From contig NZ_AP026966.1 of the NCBI RefSeq assembly GCF_027923905.1, positions 1,613,001 through 1,677,000 of the forward strand: a stretch of 64,000 bases of DNA. Direction: 5' to 3'. The stretch's first letter is position 1. Each line of letters opens with the position of its first letter. The translations under genes were made by a program, and so were the position numbers. Shown in pieces: positions 54,564-64,000 of the stretch. Source of the DNA: Massilia varians (GTDB lineage Bacteria > Pseudomonadota > Gammaproteobacteria > Burkholderiales > Burkholderiaceae_D). The notes under the pieces were generated by a model that did not search any database, had not been told where the DNA came from, and worked only from the letters and a program-made list of their open reading frames with translations.

Positions 54564-55103
54564 TCACTGGCGGCGCATGTTCTGCGCCATATGGCCGAGG
54601 GCGATGGCAAGGGCGGCGCCGCCGATTGCCTTCACCAGGGTCGGGTTCTGGGCATAGAAGTCGCCCATGCGGTCGACGATGCCCGGGTTTTCCTGCTCGG
54701 CTTTTTCGGCCAGTTCGCGCACCTCGTCGGGCGATACCTGCGCGGCCTGTTCGGGCGTGACCTCGCTTGGCGCACGGCCGCCGCCGAACAGGCTGCCCAG
54801 GCCCCCGAGGCCCCCGGACCGGCTGGCAAGCTGGGCCAGCACGGCAGGCCCGACGGTGGCCAGCAACTGGTTGAGCATGCCGGCGCGCTGGTTCGGATTG
54901 CTCTGGCCGAACATCTGGCTCACCATGTTGGCGAAGGGCGGGGTCTGGTCGGAGCGCAGTGCGCCGCTCACGCCGCGCGCTAGCACCTCGGGCGGCGCGT
55001 TCGAGGCCACCCGGTCGAAATCGTCGTTGGCCTGCTGGTCCTTGCCGGCGCCGGCAGCGCCGCCCAGGTACTGGTTCAGAAGATTGCCGAGATCGAAAGC
55101 CAT
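54564..55103 (-). CDS. Uncharacterised protein, paralogue of the N-terminal half of its neighbour
   Basis: A 179-residue protein, unrecognised family. It is mostly helical with a Gly-rich middle (SRSGGLGGLGSLFGGG), a conserved TPEQAAQVSPDEVRELAEKA and a C-terminal hydrophobic segment TLVKAIGGAALAIALGH that could be a membrane anchor. It is a tandem duplicate of the first half of the gene just downstream. The pair is on one strand with 93 bases between them, so they may be co-transcribed. Confidence 0.7.
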   Translation of the reverse strand: MAFDLGNLLNQYLGGAAGAGKDQQANDDFDRVASNAPPEVLARGVSGALRSDQTPPFANMVSQMFGQSNPNQRAGMLNQLLATVGPAVLAQLASRSGGLGGLGSLFGGGRAPSEVTPEQAAQVSPDEVRELAEKAEQENPGIVDRMGDFYAQNPTLVKAIGGAALAIALGHMAQNMRRQ

Positions 55104-55250
55104 TTCGCACTCCCTGTATTGACGCGATAGAAGGAGGAGGGTAGCGCCTTCGACATGGCATGCTCTGTTCGTTATCCAACGGAGGCTGGTCGAAAGCAGT
55201 ATTTTCTTTCCATGTAGACATCCAGGCCGTGGCGGGAGTAAGCTTTCCGT

Positions 55251-55601
55251 ATGCCTTACCTGCCCCTATTGCTGTTCCTTGTCCTGTACGCCGCCGCCAC
55301 CTGGAAGTGGGGCCTGCCGCTGCAGGTGGGCGCTGCCTACCTGGCGATGAGCCTGAGCTGCTTCGTGGCCTATGCGATCGACAAGTCGGCGGCGCGCAAG
55401 GGCAACTGGCGCACGCCGGAATCGACCCTGCTGCTGCTCGGCCTGGTCGGCGGCTGGCCAGGCGCCGTGCTGGCGCAGCAGTGGCTGCGGCACAAGACCT
55501 CGAAGACCTCGTTCCAATGGAAGTTTTACCTGACCGTGGTGCTGAACCTCGTACTCTTCCTGTACCTGTCACGGCAGCTCGGCGCATCGGCGGTTTCCTG
55601 A
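55251..55601 (+). CDS. DUF1294 membrane protein
   Basis: A 116-residue DUF1294 protein with about three or four transmembrane helices. DKSAARKGNWRTPESTLL, GGWPGAVLAQQ and RHKTSKTSFQ are the family signature. Some members are fused to cold-shock domains; this one is alone. The glycerophosphodiesterase gene follows 21 bases after its stop. Confidence 0.85.
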   Translation: MPYLPLLLFLVLYAAATWKWGLPLQVGAAYLAMSLSCFVAYAIDKSAARKGNWRTPESTLLLLGLVGGWPGAVLAQQWLRHKTSKTSFQWKFYLTVVLNLVLFLYLSRQLGASAVS

Positions 55602-55622
55602 TTCCTGTGAAAGGAGGTGGGC

Positions 55623-56381
55623 ATGTGGCGATATCCGCGGATCCTGGCGCATCGCGGCGGCGGCACCCTGGCGCCCGAGAACACCTTCGCCGGTGTGCGG
55701 CGCGGCATGGACTTCGGTTTCCGCGCCCTCGAGTTCGACGTGATGCTGGCGCGCGACGGCGTGCCGGTGGTCATCCACGACCCCTACCTCGGCCGCACCG
55801 TGAGCGGCGCCGGCCATGTGTTCGACTACGATGCGCATGAGCTGGCCCGGATGGATGCCGGCAGCTGGTTCGGCGCCGATTTCGGCGGCGAGCCGGTGCC
55901 GCTGTTCGTCGAGTTCGCCCAGTACTGCAAGGCGCACGGCATCTGGATGAACATCGAACTCAAGCCGGCGCGCGGCTTCGACCGCGAAACCGGCCAGACC
56001 GTGGCGCGCATCGCCCGCGCCCTGTTCGCGGACGAGATCGCAGCCGGCGACCTGGCGCGGGTGCCGCTGCTGTCCTCATTCAGCCTGGCGGCCCTGGAAA
56101 GCGCGCGCGCCGCCGCCCCGGACCTGCCGCGCGCCTTCCTGATGAGCGAGCTGCCGCCCGGCTGGGAGCCGCTGGCGCGCTCGGTCGACGCCGTCGCGAT
56201 CCATGCCAACCACAAGCACCTGAGCCCGGCGCTGGCAAAGGCCGTGCGCGACGCCGGCTTCGGCCTGTTCTGCTACACCGTCAACGAGCCGGAGAGGGCG
56301 CGCGAACTGCTGGACTGGGGCGTCGAGGCCTTTTGTACCGACCGCATCGATCTGATCGGACCTGACACGTCTAGGCTATAA
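55623..56381 (+). CDS. ugpQ: Glycerophosphodiester phosphodiesterase, UgpQ-like
   Basis: A 252-residue GDPD enzyme that hydrolyses glycerophosphodiesters to glycerol-3-phosphate and an alcohol. The catalytic residues are in ILAHRGGG (His), ENTFAG and EFDV (Glu/Asp for the metal) and IHDPYLGRT (His). There is no signal peptide, so it is the cytoplasmic UgpQ type rather than GlpQ. AGGAGG precedes ATG 55623. The stop TAA sits inside a TATAAT that may serve as the -10 box of alaS. Confidence 0.88.
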   Translation: MWRYPRILAHRGGGTLAPENTFAGVRRGMDFGFRALEFDVMLARDGVPVVIHDPYLGRTVSGAGHVFDYDAHELARMDAGSWFGADFGGEPVPLFVEFAQYCKAHGIWMNIELKPARGFDRETGQTVARIARALFADEIAAGDLARVPLLSSFSLAALESARAAAPDLPRAFLMSELPPGWEPLARSVDAVAIHANHKHLSPALAKAVRDAGFGLFCYTVNEPERARELLDWGVEAFCTDRIDLIGPDTSRL

Positions 56382-56382
56382 T
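56377..56382 (+). promoter_or_regulatory. Candidate -10 box for alaS
   Basis: A perfect TATAAT overlapping the stop codon of the phosphodiesterase gene, 43 bases before alaS. No good -35 hexamer is found at 16-18 bases. Confidence 0.35.
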
Positions 56383-56424
56383 CGTTTTTTTATAGCGCAT
56401 GCTCCCTCATTCCGCCCTTACGAC

Positions 56425-59034
56425 ATGAAATCCTCCGAAATCCGCGAAAAGTTCCTCAAGTTCTTCGAGTCCAAAGGCCATACCATCGTCCGTTCCAGCC
56501 CTCTGGTTCCGGGGAACGACCCAACCATGTTGTTGACCAACAGCGGAATGGTGCAGTTCAAGGATGTGTTCCTGGGCCTGGATACGCGCCCGTACTCGCG
56601 CGCCACCACCGTGCAGCGCTGCGTGCGCGCCGGCGGCAAGCACAATGACCTGGAAAACGTCGGCTACACCGCGCGCCACCACACCTTCTTCGAAATGCTG
56701 GGTAACTTCAGCTTCGGCGACTATTTCAAGCGCGACGCCATCCACTACTGCTGGGAGCTGCTGACCAAGGTCTACATGCTGCCGGCCGAGAAGCTCACCG
56801 TCACCGTCTACTTCGAGGACGACGAGGCCTATGACATCTGGGCCAACGAGATCGGCGTGCCGAAAGAGCGCATCATCCGCATCGGCGACAACAAGGGCGC
56901 GCGCTACGCATCCGACAACTTCTGGCAGATGGCCGACACCGGCCCCTGCGGTCCGTGCACCGAGGTGTTCTACGACCACGGCGCCGACATCTGGGGCGGT
57001 CCTCCGGGCTCGCCTGAAGAAGACGGCGACCGCTTCATCGAGATCTGGAACCTGGTGTTCATGCAGTTCAACCGCGACGAAGCGGGCGTCTTGAGCCCGC
57101 TGCCGAAGCCGTCGATCGACACCGGCATGGGCATGGAGCGCCTGGCCGCCGTGCTGCAGCACGTGCACAGCAACTACGAGATCGACCTGTTCCAGAACCT
57201 GATCAAGGCGGCGGCCCGCGAAACCGGCGCGCTTGATCTGGAAAACAACTCGCTGAAGGTCATCGCCGACCACATCCGCGCTGCGTCCTTCCTGATCGTC
57301 GACGGCATCATTCCGAGCAGCGAAGGCCATGGCTACGTCCTGCGCCGCATCATCCGCCGCGCGCTGCGCCACGGCCACAAACTGGGCCAGACGAAACCGT
57401 TCTTCCACAAGCTGGTGGCGGACCTCGACATCGAGATGGGCGAGGCCTATCCGGAACTGCGCGAAGCGAAAGAGCGCGTGGTCCAGGTGCTGAAGACCGA
57501 GGAAGAGCGTTTCGGCGAAACCCTCGAAAACGGCATGAAGATCCTGGAAGCTCAACTCTCCAAGGATGCCAGGAACCTGGACGGCGCCACCGCCTTCACC
57601 CTGTACGACACCTACGGCTTCCCGCTCGACCTCACCGCGGACATCTGCCGCGAGCGCGGCGTGACGCTGGACGAGGAGGGCTTTGCCGCCGCCATGGAGC
57701 AGCAGAAGAAGACCGCGCGCGCCGCCGGCAAGTTCAAGATGGCCGCCAAGGTCGAGTATGCGGGCGAGAAGACCAAGTTCGTCGGCTACGAATCGCTGGC
57801 CCACAACACCCACGTGCTGGCCCTGTATTCCGAAGGTGTGTCGGTCGAGGAACTGAAGGCCGGCCAGGAAGGCATCGTGGTGCTCGACACCACCCCGTTC
57901 TATGCGGAGTCGGGCGGCCAGGTGGGCGACCAGGGTGTCATCAAGGGCGGCGCCAACCTGTTCGAAGTCGAGGACACCCTGAAGATCCAGGCCGAGGTCT
58001 TCGGCCACCATGGCGTGCTGCGCGAGGGTTCGCTCAAGGTCGGCGACACGGTCGACGCGCAGGTCGACACCGTCAAGCGCGCGCGCACCATCCGCAACCA
58101 CTCGGCGACCCACCTGATGCACAAGGCCCTGCGCGAAGTGCTGGGCAGCCACGTGCAGCAGAAGGGCTCGCTGGTCGATCCGGACAAGACCCGCTTCGAC
58201 TTCAGCCATGGCGCACCGCTGACCGCGGAAGAGATTGCGAAGGTCGAGATGATCGTCAACCGCGAGATCCTCGAGAACCACGCCACCCAGGCCCAGCACA
58301 TGAGCTTCGACGACGCCGTCAAGCACGGCGCGATGGCGCTGTTCGGCGAGAAGTACGGCGACAGCGTGCGCGTGCTGGACATCGGCTCCTCGAAAGAGCT
58401 GTGCGGCGGCGTGCACGTCACCCGCACCGGCGACATCGGCCTGTTCAAGATCGTCTCGGAAGGCGGCGTCGCCGCCGGCATCCGCCGCGTCGAGGCCGTG
58501 ACCGGCGAGGGGGCGCTGGCGCTGGTGCAGTCGATCAACCGCAAGCTGCAGGAAGCCGCCGCGCTTCTCAAGACCAGCCCGGACGAGCTGCCGACCCGTA
58601 TCGCCCAGGCGCAGGACCAGGTCAAGTCGCTGGAGAAGGAAGTGGCGGCGCTCAAGTCGAAGCTGGCCGCGGGGCAGGGCGACGAGCTGGTGACCAAGGC
58701 CATCGACGTGAACGGCATCAAGGTGCTGGCCGCGACCATGGAAGGCGCGGACGTCACCGCGCTGCGCGAGACCATGGACAAGCTCAAGGACAAGCTGGGA
58801 ACCGCCGCTATCGTGCTGGCCAGCGTGCTTGAGGGCAAGGTCAGCCTGATCGCGGGCGTGACCAAGGACGCCACCGGCAAAGTGAAGGCTGGCGAGCTGG
58901 TGAACTTCGTCGCCCAGCAGGTGGGCGGCAAGGGTGGCGGCCGTCCGGACATGGCGCAGGCCGGCGGTACCGATCCGGCGGGCCTGCCGCAGGCGCTGGC
59001 CGGCGTGGCCGGCTGGGTGGGCGAGCGCGCCTGA
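56425..59034 (+). CDS. alaS: Alanyl-tRNA synthetase
   Basis: An 869-residue class II synthetase that charges tRNA-Ala. The catalytic domain begins [19 protein letters not shown]. The editing domain carries [13 protein letters not shown] and [13 protein letters not shown], where His and Cys bind zinc. A coiled-coil (about 700-760) and the C-Ala domain with [12 protein letters not shown] complete the family length. A minor terminator-like hairpin follows the stop. Confidence 0.97.
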   Translation: MKSSEIREKFLKFFESKGHTIVRSSPLVPGNDPTMLLTNSGMVQFKDVFLGLDTRPYSRATTVQRCVRAGGKHNDLENVGYTARHHTFFEMLGNFSFGDYFKRDAIHYCWELLTKVYMLPAEKLTVTVYFEDDEAYDIWANEIGVPKERIIRIGDNKGARYASDNFWQMADTGPCGPCTEVFYDHGADIWGGPPGSPEEDGDRFIEIWNLVFMQFNRDEAGVLSPLPKPSIDTGMGMERLAAVLQHVHSNYEIDLFQNLIKAAARETGALDLENNSLKVIADHIRAASFLIVDGIIPSSEGHGYVLRRIIRRALRHGHKLGQTKPFFHKLVADLDIEMGEAYPELREAKERVVQVLKTEEERFGETLENGMKILEAQLSKDARNLDGATAFTLYDTYGFPLDLTADICRERGVTLDEEGFAAAMEQQKKTARAAGKFKMAAKVEYAGEKTKFVGYESLAHNTHVLALYSEGVSVEELKAGQEGIVVLDTTPFYAESGGQVGDQGVIKGGANLFEVEDTLKIQAEVFGHHGVLREGSLKVGDTVDAQVDTVKRARTIRNHSATHLMHKALREVLGSHVQQKGSLVDPDKTRFDFSHGAPLTAEEIAKVEMIVNREILENHATQAQHMSFDDAVKHGAMALFGEKYGDSVRVLDIGSSKELCGGVHVTRTGDIGLFKIVSEGGVAAGIRRVEAVTGEGALALVQSINRKLQEAAALLKTSPDELPTRIAQAQDQVKSLEKEVAALKSKLAAGQGDELVTKAIDVNGIKVLAATMEGADVTALRETMDKLKDKLGTAAIVLASVLEGKVSLIAGVTKDATGKVKAGELVNFVAQQVGGKGGGRPDMAQAGGTDPAGLPQALAGVAGWVGERA

Positions 59035-59063
59035 GCGTTTCCTGACCATCTGGTAAAAAACAG

Positions 59064-59085
59064 CGCCGCCTTCGGGCGGCGTTGT
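59064..59085 (+). terminator. Weak terminator-like hairpin after alaS
   Basis: A 7-bp GC stem (59064-59070 with 59075-59081) closed by a TTCG tetraloop and followed by TTGTC. The T tract is poor, so termination may be partial. Confidence 0.5.
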
Positions 59086-59149
59086 CATTGGGGCCTGATC
59101 ATGCGCCGCGCATGAGCGCGCACGATTGCTTATGCGCAGTAACTAGCCG

Positions 59150-59178
59150 TTGCGGCCATGCCAGTCCGTTTCTAGAAT
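59150..59178 (+). promoter_or_regulatory. Candidate promoter of the OmpA-family gene
   Basis: TTGCGG and TAGAAT separated by 17 bases, 35 bases before the start at 59213. The -10 matches five of six, the -35 three of six. Confidence 0.4.
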
Positions 59179-59212
59179 CGTCCGTTGACTTTCATTCAAC
59201 AAGGGAACGGAC

Positions 59213-60223
59213 ATGCGCACTTATCATCGACTTCTGGGCGTTTTTCTTCTTTGTGCCGGGGTGGTATCGCTGGTGCAGGCCAAGATGCCAGCGGCGGACA
59301 CGGTCAAGGGCGCCAAGGATCATCCCTTGGTGTCGCGCTTCGAAGGTGCGAAGATGGTTGCCTACGAGGTCAAGGAGTTCGACGAAACCAGCTTGCCAGC
59401 AGGCAGGCGCAGTCATCGAAGCGAACCGCAGGGCTATTACTTCGAAAAGAAGCTCGACCTGGAAGGCAAGCTCACCCGTATCGCCTACCTGGTGCCGCGC
59501 GAGCGTTCCTCATTGGAGGTGTTGCGCAATTACCAGGCTGCGCTGGAAAAAGGCGGGCTCAACATCCTCTACGCCTGCGCCAAGGAGGCCTGCGGCGAAA
59601 GCCTCGGCGACTACTGGCTGTCTGCCAAGCTCGACAGGAACTTCCTGAAGAGCGGCGACGCCGACGGCGCCTTCCGGTATGGCAGCATGGAACCGCGCTA
59701 CCTGCTGGCGTCCGGCAAACGCCCGGATGGCTCGCCCCTGCATGTCGCGGTGTACGTGGTGACGCCGCGAGAGAACTACGAAGGAGGCGTGTATGTGGAG
59801 ATTGTCGAAGGCAAGCCGATGGAAACCGGCAAGGTCGCGGCCAGCCTGAGCGCCGCCGACATGGCGAGGAACATCGCCAATGAGGGCAGGGTGGCCGTTT
59901 ACGGCGTCTACTTCGACACTGGCAAGGCCGAGGTCAAGCCGGCATCCCAGCCGGCCCTGGCCGAGATGGCGAAACTGCTGCGGCAGGAGCCGAAGCTGAG
60001 GGTGCTCGTGGTCGGCCACACCGATAACCAGGGCGAGCTTGCCCACAACCTCGCGCTGTCGCAGCGGCGTGCCGAATCGGTGGTGAAGGCGCTGTCCGAC
60101 GGCTACAAGGTGAATGCGCAACGCCTGGCAGCGCGCGGCGTTGCCTCCTACGCGCCGATAGCGTCGAACCGCACGGATGCAGGAAGCCAGAAGAACCGCC
60201 GGGTCGAACTGGTCGAGCAGTAG
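59213..60223 (+). CDS. Exported OmpA-family protein with DUF4892-like N-terminus
   Basis: A 336-residue protein with a signal peptide ending near VQA-K (residue 23). Residues about 30-205 resemble DUF4892 (PLVSRFEGAKMVAYEVKEF; LSAADMARNIANEGRVAVYG), and residues about 215-335 are an OmpA C-terminal domain (VYFDTGKAEVKPASQPAL; VGHTDNQG; NRRVELVEQ) that binds peptidoglycan. It is probably periplasmic and may link a soluble domain to the cell wall. Confidence 0.85.
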   Translation: MRTYHRLLGVFLLCAGVVSLVQAKMPAADTVKGAKDHPLVSRFEGAKMVAYEVKEFDETSLPAGRRSHRSEPQGYYFEKKLDLEGKLTRIAYLVPRERSSLEVLRNYQAALEKGGLNILYACAKEACGESLGDYWLSAKLDRNFLKSGDADGAFRYGSMEPRYLLASGKRPDGSPLHVAVYVVTPRENYEGGVYVEIVEGKPMETGKVAASLSAADMARNIANEGRVAVYGVYFDTGKAEVKPASQPALAEMAKLLRQEPKLRVLVVGHTDNQGELAHNLALSQRRAESVVKALSDGYKVNAQRLAARGVASYAPIASNRTDAGSQKNRRVELVEQ

Positions 60224-60364
60224 GGGGAGGGCAGAGCAGGCATGCACCCGCCCGCTTGCAATCGGGGCGGGAAGCCGCATCTGCCATGTGTCGCACCATG
60301 GCGGTGCCAAGTGCTTCGTCTTTTGATGCGCCATGGCGCGCAAGCATAGATAATTTCACAATTG

Positions 60365-60380
60365 GTTGCAGTCCTGCAAC
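60365..60380. promoter_or_regulatory. Perfect inverted repeat upstream of tusA
   Basis: GTTGCAG and CTGCAAC separated by two bases, about 90 bases before the tusA start, in an AT-richer stretch. It may be an operator; the regulator is unknown. Confidence 0.35.
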
Positions 60381-60468
60381 AATGTGTGACTATTTTGGTG
60401 CGCTGCGTCATACTGCCGGAAAAGGAGTAGTATTCGACTTCCGAGCACCATCACTTTGCAGGCATGCG

Positions 60469-60726
60469 ATGAGCGACACCACTATCGACATTGATACCAT
60501 GGAATTCCAGAGAGACCTGGATGCGCGCGGACTGAACTGTCCGCTGCCGATCCTTAAAGCCAAGAAGGCACTCGCCGAGATGGAGAGCGGGCAGGTGCTG
60601 CGCATCGTGGCAACCGATACCGGCTCCGTGCGCGACTTCCAGGCGTTTGCCAAGCAGACCGGTAACGCCCTGCTGGCCCATACCGTGCAAAACGGCGAAT
60701 TCACCTTCCTGATGCGCCGCAAGTAA
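60469..60726 (+). CDS. TusA-family sulfurtransferase
   Basis: An 85-residue TusA-like sulfur carrier. The CPLP motif places the persulfide cysteine at C24 (GLNCPLPILKAKKAL). This family passes sulfur for tRNA 2-thiouridine and molybdenum-cofactor synthesis, or in sulfur oxidation; context does not decide which. No other tus genes are adjacent. ATG 60469 or the later ATG 60499 are possible starts. Confidence 0.85.
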   Translation: MSDTTIDIDTMEFQRDLDARGLNCPLPILKAKKALAEMESGQVLRIVATDTGSVRDFQAFAKQTGNALLAHTVQNGEFTFLMRRK

Positions 60727-60834
60727 TCCTTCCCGGCGGCGCGACAACGACGGGGCAGGCCTGCGCCAGCCCCGCGTTCCCCTTCCCAATCTCTGTAAGA
60801 TCGTACTTTAGTCGGAATCCTCTAACTAAAAATC

Positions 60835-60846
60835 GCACGATCGTGC
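60835..60846. promoter_or_regulatory. Palindromic operator candidate upstream of etfBA
   Basis: A perfect 12-base palindrome GCACGATCGTGC, about 30 bases before a TATAAT box (60877-60882). A related direct repeat GATCGTxCTTTA occurs at 60799-60810 and 60839-60850. Inverted repeats with GCACG half-sites are typical of TetR-type regulators of acyl-CoA metabolism; which one is not known here. Confidence 0.45.
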
Positions 60847-60876
60847 TTTAATTCTGAACTGAAGCCGAATTTCTCT

Positions 60877-60882
60877 TATAAT
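60877..60882 (+). promoter_or_regulatory. -10 box of the etfBA promoter
   Basis: Perfect TATAAT 48 bases before etfB, in an AT-rich stretch. CTGAAC at 60854-60859, with 17-base spacing, is a poor -35. Confidence 0.55.
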
Positions 60883-60929
60883 CTAGGCCATTTTCGTCTG
60901 TCACCCATTCCATTTTCTAAAGGCACCCT

Positions 60930-61679
60930 ATGAAAGTCCTGGTACCCGTCAAACGCGTGGTCGACTACAACGTCAAGGTCCGCGTCAAATCCGACGGCAG
61001 CGGCGTGGATATCGCCAATGTCAAAATGTCGATGAACCCGTTCGACGAGATCGCGCTGGAAGAAGCCACGCGCCTGAAGGAAGCCGGCAAGGTGACCGAA
61101 GTCGTCGCCGTTTCGGTGGGTGTGGCCCAGTGCCAGGAAACCCTGCGTACCGGCATGGCGATCGGCGCCGACCGCGGCATCCTGGTCGAGACGAGCGTCG
61201 AGACCGAGCCGCTGGCCGTGGCCAAGATCATGAAGGCGCTGGCCGACAAGGAACAGCCGCAGCTGATCATCCTGGGCAAGCAGGCGATCGACGACGATTC
61301 GAACCAGACCGGCCAGATGCTGGCCGCCCTGCTGGGCTGGCCGCAGGCCACCTTCGCATCGAAAGTGGTGCTGGAAGACGGTAAAGTCACTGTGACCCGC
61401 GAAGTGGACGGCGGCCTGGAAACAGTCAGCCTGAGCCTGCCGGCCATCGTCACCACCGACCTGCGCCTGAATGAGCCGCGCTACGTGACGCTGCCGAACA
61501 TCATGAAGGCCAAGAAGAAGCCGCTGGAAACCGTCAAGCCGGAAGACCTGGGCGTCGACGTGACTCCGCGCCTGAAGACCCTGAAAGTCACCGAGCCGGC
61601 CAAGCGCTCGGCCGGTGTCAAGGTGCCGGACGTGGCGACCCTGGTGCAGAAGCTGCGCACCGAAGCCAAAGTCATCTAA
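60930..61679 (+). CDS. etfB: Electron transfer flavoprotein, beta subunit
   Basis: A 249-residue EtfB that binds AMP and pairs with EtfA to carry electrons from acyl-CoA dehydrogenases to ETF-ubiquinone oxidoreductase. [19 protein letters not shown] and [19 protein letters not shown] are family signatures. It starts an operon with etfA 19 bases downstream and an acyl-CoA dehydrogenase. A good -10 box and a palindrome lie upstream. Confidence 0.96.
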   Translation: MKVLVPVKRVVDYNVKVRVKSDGSGVDIANVKMSMNPFDEIALEEATRLKEAGKVTEVVAVSVGVAQCQETLRTGMAIGADRGILVETSVETEPLAVAKIMKALADKEQPQLIILGKQAIDDDSNQTGQMLAALLGWPQATFASKVVLEDGKVTVTREVDGGLETVSLSLPAIVTTDLRLNEPRYVTLPNIMKAKKKPLETVKPEDLGVDVTPRLKTLKVTEPAKRSAGVKVPDVATLVQKLRTEAKVI

Positions 61680-61698
61680 ACATACTTAGGAAAAGAAC

Positions 61699-62628
61699 AT
61701 GGTCGCACTCGTCATTGCAGAACACGACAACGGCTCCCTCAAGGGCGCTACCCACCACACCGTGACCGCGGCGCTTCAATGCGGCGGCGAAGTCCACGTC
61801 CTGGTCGCCGGCGCCAATTGCGGCGCCGCTGCCGAAGCCGCCGCGCAGATCGCGGGTGTCGCCAAGGTGCTGGTCGCCGACGCGCCGCACTTCGCCGACG
61901 GCCTGGCCGAGAACGTCGCCGAGCAGATCCTGTCGATCGCCGCGAGCTACTCGCACATCCTGGCCCCGGCCACCGCCTACGGCAAGAACATCCTGCCGCG
62001 CGTGGCCGCCAAGCTGGACGTGGCCCAGATCTCGGAAATCACCAAGGTCGAGTCCCCGGACACCTTCGAGCGCCCGATCTACGCCGGCAACGCCATCGCC
62101 ACCGTGCAATCCGGCGACCCGGTGAAAGTCATCACCGTGCGCGGCACCGCGTTTGATGCCGCCGCCACTGGCGGTTCGGCTGCGGTCGAGCAGATCGCCG
62201 CCGTCGGCGACATGGGCAAGTCGGCGTTCGTCGGCCGCGAACTGGCCAAGTCGGACCGTCCGGAACTGACCGCCGCCAAGATCATCGTCTCGGGTGGCCG
62301 CGGCATCGGCTCGGCCGAGAACTTCAAGCTGCTCGAGCCGCTGGCCGACAAGCTGGGCGCCGCCATGGGTGCCTCGCGCGCGGCAGTCGACGCCGGCTTC
62401 GTGCCGAACGACTGGCAGGTCGGCCAGACCGGCAAGATCGTCGCCCCGACCCTGTACATCGCGGTCGGCATCTCGGGCGCGATCCAGCACCTGGCCGGGA
62501 TGAAGGACTCGAAGACCATCGTCGCCATCAACAAGGATCCGGAAGCGCCGATCTTCTCGGTGGCCGACTACGGCCTCGTGGGCGACCTGTTCGAGGTCGT
62601 GCCGCAGCTGGTCAAGGAACTGGGCTAA
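61699..62628 (+). CDS. etfA: Electron transfer flavoprotein, alpha subunit
   Basis: A 309-residue EtfA. The FAD-binding region is in the C-terminal half: [39 protein letters not shown] and [20 protein letters not shown]. Together with EtfB it accepts electrons from flavin dehydrogenases. It is 19 bases after etfB and is followed at 62709 by the acyl-CoA dehydrogenase. Confidence 0.96.
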   Translation: MVALVIAEHDNGSLKGATHHTVTAALQCGGEVHVLVAGANCGAAAEAAAQIAGVAKVLVADAPHFADGLAENVAEQILSIAASYSHILAPATAYGKNILPRVAAKLDVAQISEITKVESPDTFERPIYAGNAIATVQSGDPVKVITVRGTAFDAAATGGSAAVEQIAAVGDMGKSAFVGRELAKSDRPELTAAKIIVSGGRGIGSAENFKLLEPLADKLGAAMGASRAAVDAGFVPNDWQVGQTGKIVAPTLYIAVGISGAIQHLAGMKDSKTIVAINKDPEAPIFSVADYGLVGDLFEVVPQLVKELG

Positions 62629-62708
62629 TTACCCCCTAGCCGATTTACCGTCGTTCCCGTGCAGTTACAAGCTGCGCCGGAGCGACGTTTTCACATCAGG
62701 AGACAAAG

Positions 62709-64000
62709 GTGAGCTATCAAGCCCCGCTGAAAGACATGCAGTTCGTGCTGAACGAACTGGCGAATCTGGCCGAGATCAACCAGCTGCCTGGCTGCGAGGA
62801 CGCGACCCCGGACACCGTGGATGCCGTGCTCGAAGAAAGCGCGAAGTTCTGCGGCGAAGTCATCGCGCCGCTGAACCACGCCGGGGACAAGGAACCGAGC
62901 TTCTGGAAGGATGGATCGGTTACCACCTCGAAGGGCTTCCGCGACGCCTTCCGGGCCTTTGCCGACGGCGGCTGGCAGGGCATCCAGCATCCGAGCGAAT
63001 TCGGCGGACAAGGCTTGCCGAAGCTGGTCGCGACCCCGTGCATGGAGATGCTGCACGCCGCCAACCTGTCCTTCGCGCTGGCGCCGCTGCTGACCGACGG
63101 CGCCATCGAGGCGCTGCTCACCGCCGGGTCGGATGAACAGAAGAAGCTGTTCCTGGAGCCGCTCATCAGCGGCAAGTGGACCGGCACCATGAACCTGACC
63201 GAGCCGCAGGCCGGTTCGGACCTGGCCGCCGTGCGCACCCGCGCCGAGCCGCAGGGCGACGGCACCTACAAGATCTTCGGCACCAAGATCTTCATCACCT
63301 ACGGCGAGCACGACATGGCGGAGAACATCATCCACCTCGTGCTGGCGCGCACCCCCGACGCGCCGGCGGGCGTGAAGGGCATCTCGCTGTTCATCGTGCC
63401 GAAGTTCCTGGTGAACCTTGATGGCTCGCTGGGCGAGCGCAACGACGCGCACTGCGTCTCGATCGAACACAAGCTGGGCATCAAGGCTTCGCCCACCGCG
63501 GTGCTGCAGTTCGGCGACCACGGCGGCGCCATCGGCACCCTGGTGGGCGAAGAGAACCGCGGCCTCGAGTACATGTTCATCATGATGAACGCGGCCCGCT
63601 TCGGCGTCGGCATGCAGGGCGTCGGCCTGGCCGAACGCGCCTACCAGCAGGCGGTCGCTTTCGCCAAGGACCGCGTCCAGTCGCGCGAAGTCGCCGGCTC
63701 GCCGGGCCCGGTGGCCATCATCAACCACCCGGACGTGCGCCGCATGCTGATGTCGATGCGTTCGCAGACCGAGGCTGCGCGTGCGCTGGCCTACGTCGGC
63801 GCCGCCTTGTCCGACATCGCGCACAACCATGCGGACGAAGCAACCCGCAAGGCCAACTTGTCGGTGTACGAATACCTGGTCCCGATCATCAAGGGCTGGT
63901 CGACCGAGATGAGCGAGAACGTGGCGCGCGACGGCGTGCAGGTGCATGGCGGCATGGGCTTCATCGAAGAGACCGGCGCGGCCCAGCACTACCGCGATGC
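62709..64000 (+). CDS. Acyl-CoA dehydrogenase (FadE/DmdC-like), 5' part, runs off the window
   Basis: The first 430 codons of an acyl-CoA dehydrogenase. GTG 62709 follows AGGAG by seven bases. The FAD and substrate loops are clear: MNLTEPQAGSDLAAVRTRA, FGTKIFITYGEHDM and the C-terminal helical segment GVQVHGGMGFIEETGAAQHYRD at the very end. The family of about 590-600 residues (3-methylmercaptopropionyl-CoA dehydrogenase/long-chain type, with an extra C-terminal domain) is indicated by the DMAENIIHLVLAR insert and EYMFIMMN. Electrons would go to the EtfBA pair upstream. The 3' end is not in the window. Confidence 0.9.
   Translation, partial: MSYQAPLKDMQFVLNELANLAEINQLPGCEDATPDTVDAVLEESAKFCGEVIAPLNHAGDKEPSFWKDGSVTTSKGFRDAFRAFADGGWQGIQHPSEFGGQGLPKLVATPCMEMLHAANLSFALAPLLTDGAIEALLTAGSDEQKKLFLEPLISGKWTGTMNLTEPQAGSDLAAVRTRAEPQGDGTYKIFGTKIFITYGEHDMAENIIHLVLARTPDAPAGVKGISLFIVPKFLVNLDGSLGERNDAHCVSIEHKLGIKASPTAVLQFGDHGGAIGTLVGEENRGLEYMFIMMNAARFGVGMQGVGLAERAYQQAVAFAKDRVQSREVAGSPGPVAIINHPDVRRMLMSMRSQTEAARALAYVGAALSDIAHNHADEATRKANLSVYEYLVPIIKGWSTEMSENVARDGVQVHGGMGFIEETGAAQHYRD

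Noticed and set aside
56407-59088. A long open reading frame on the minus strand opposite alaS
   Set aside because: Antisense to a clear alaS gene. Long antisense frames are expected from GC-rich codon use, and its translation has no recognisable domain.

Overview
The window is GC-rich, densely packed bacterial DNA with no plasmid, phage or insertion-sequence genes. Codon use, the family profile (CaiB/BaiF transferase, FadE-type acyl-CoA dehydrogenase behind etfBA, type-2 pyrF, LemA/YgcG/TPM cluster, CHASE kinase) and the protein sequences fit a betaproteobacterium of the Oxalobacteraceae, most likely Massilia or a close relative. That assignment is inference from protein resemblance; there is no rRNA here to test it.

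Layout. 1-12.5 kb: the 3' end of galM, a serine hydrolase divergent from a GlxA-type regulator, a hybrid histidine kinase, an FAH-family hydrolase and a UDG-like protein that converge on a REPIN-like repeat, an alpha/beta hydrolase, an asparaginase, a pirin and an exported M20 dipeptidase. 12.8-18 kb: a tight galactose operon (galT, a degenerate M24 peptidase-like gene, galK, a GH2 glycosidase), every junction an ATGA overlap, closed by a strong terminator. 18-24 kb: small envelope proteins, a candidate structured small RNA, an SDR, a CPBP-like protein and the lemA operon. 24-35 kb: pyrF, sbcB, a cyclic-nucleotide-binding/GGDEF protein, a BtuF-like protein, a ribosome-hibernation-like factor, an esterase, an MFS/response regulator/kinase operon, a ferredoxin-reductase-type oxidoreductase and an epimerase. 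35-40.5 kb: an HTH protein, a GRDP-like protein with five 17-residue cysteine repeats, a CHASE kinase and glnS. 40.8-44.5 kb: a coupled J-domain cassette with three unrecognised proteins, then an MFS transporter. 44.5-56 kb: small exported and helical proteins, a CoA transferase, a Kef-type antiporter, a GH1-RmlD fusion, trpS, a zinc-ribbon membrane protein, a duplicated pair one of which is fused to a DUF3597-like domain, DUF1294 and a glycerophosphodiesterase. 56.4-64 kb: alaS, an OmpA-family protein, tusA, etfBA and the start of an acyl-CoA dehydrogenase.

Functional threads. galM, galT, galK and the GH2 enzyme together would release and channel galactose into the Leloir pathway; galE is not in the window. 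etfB, etfA and the acyl-CoA dehydrogenase form an electron-transfer unit for beta-oxidation-type chemistry, preceded by a well-formed -10 box and a palindromic operator candidate. Three tRNA synthetases (glnS, trpS, alaS) are scattered through the window.

The most unusual items are the cysteine-repeat protein at 35.8-36.4 kb, the J-domain cassette at 40.8-43.3 kb, the structured RNA candidate at 19.86-19.99 kb, the REPIN that supplies the stop codons of two convergent genes, and the in-frame gene fusion at 53.5-54.5 kb that keeps its internal ribosome binding site.
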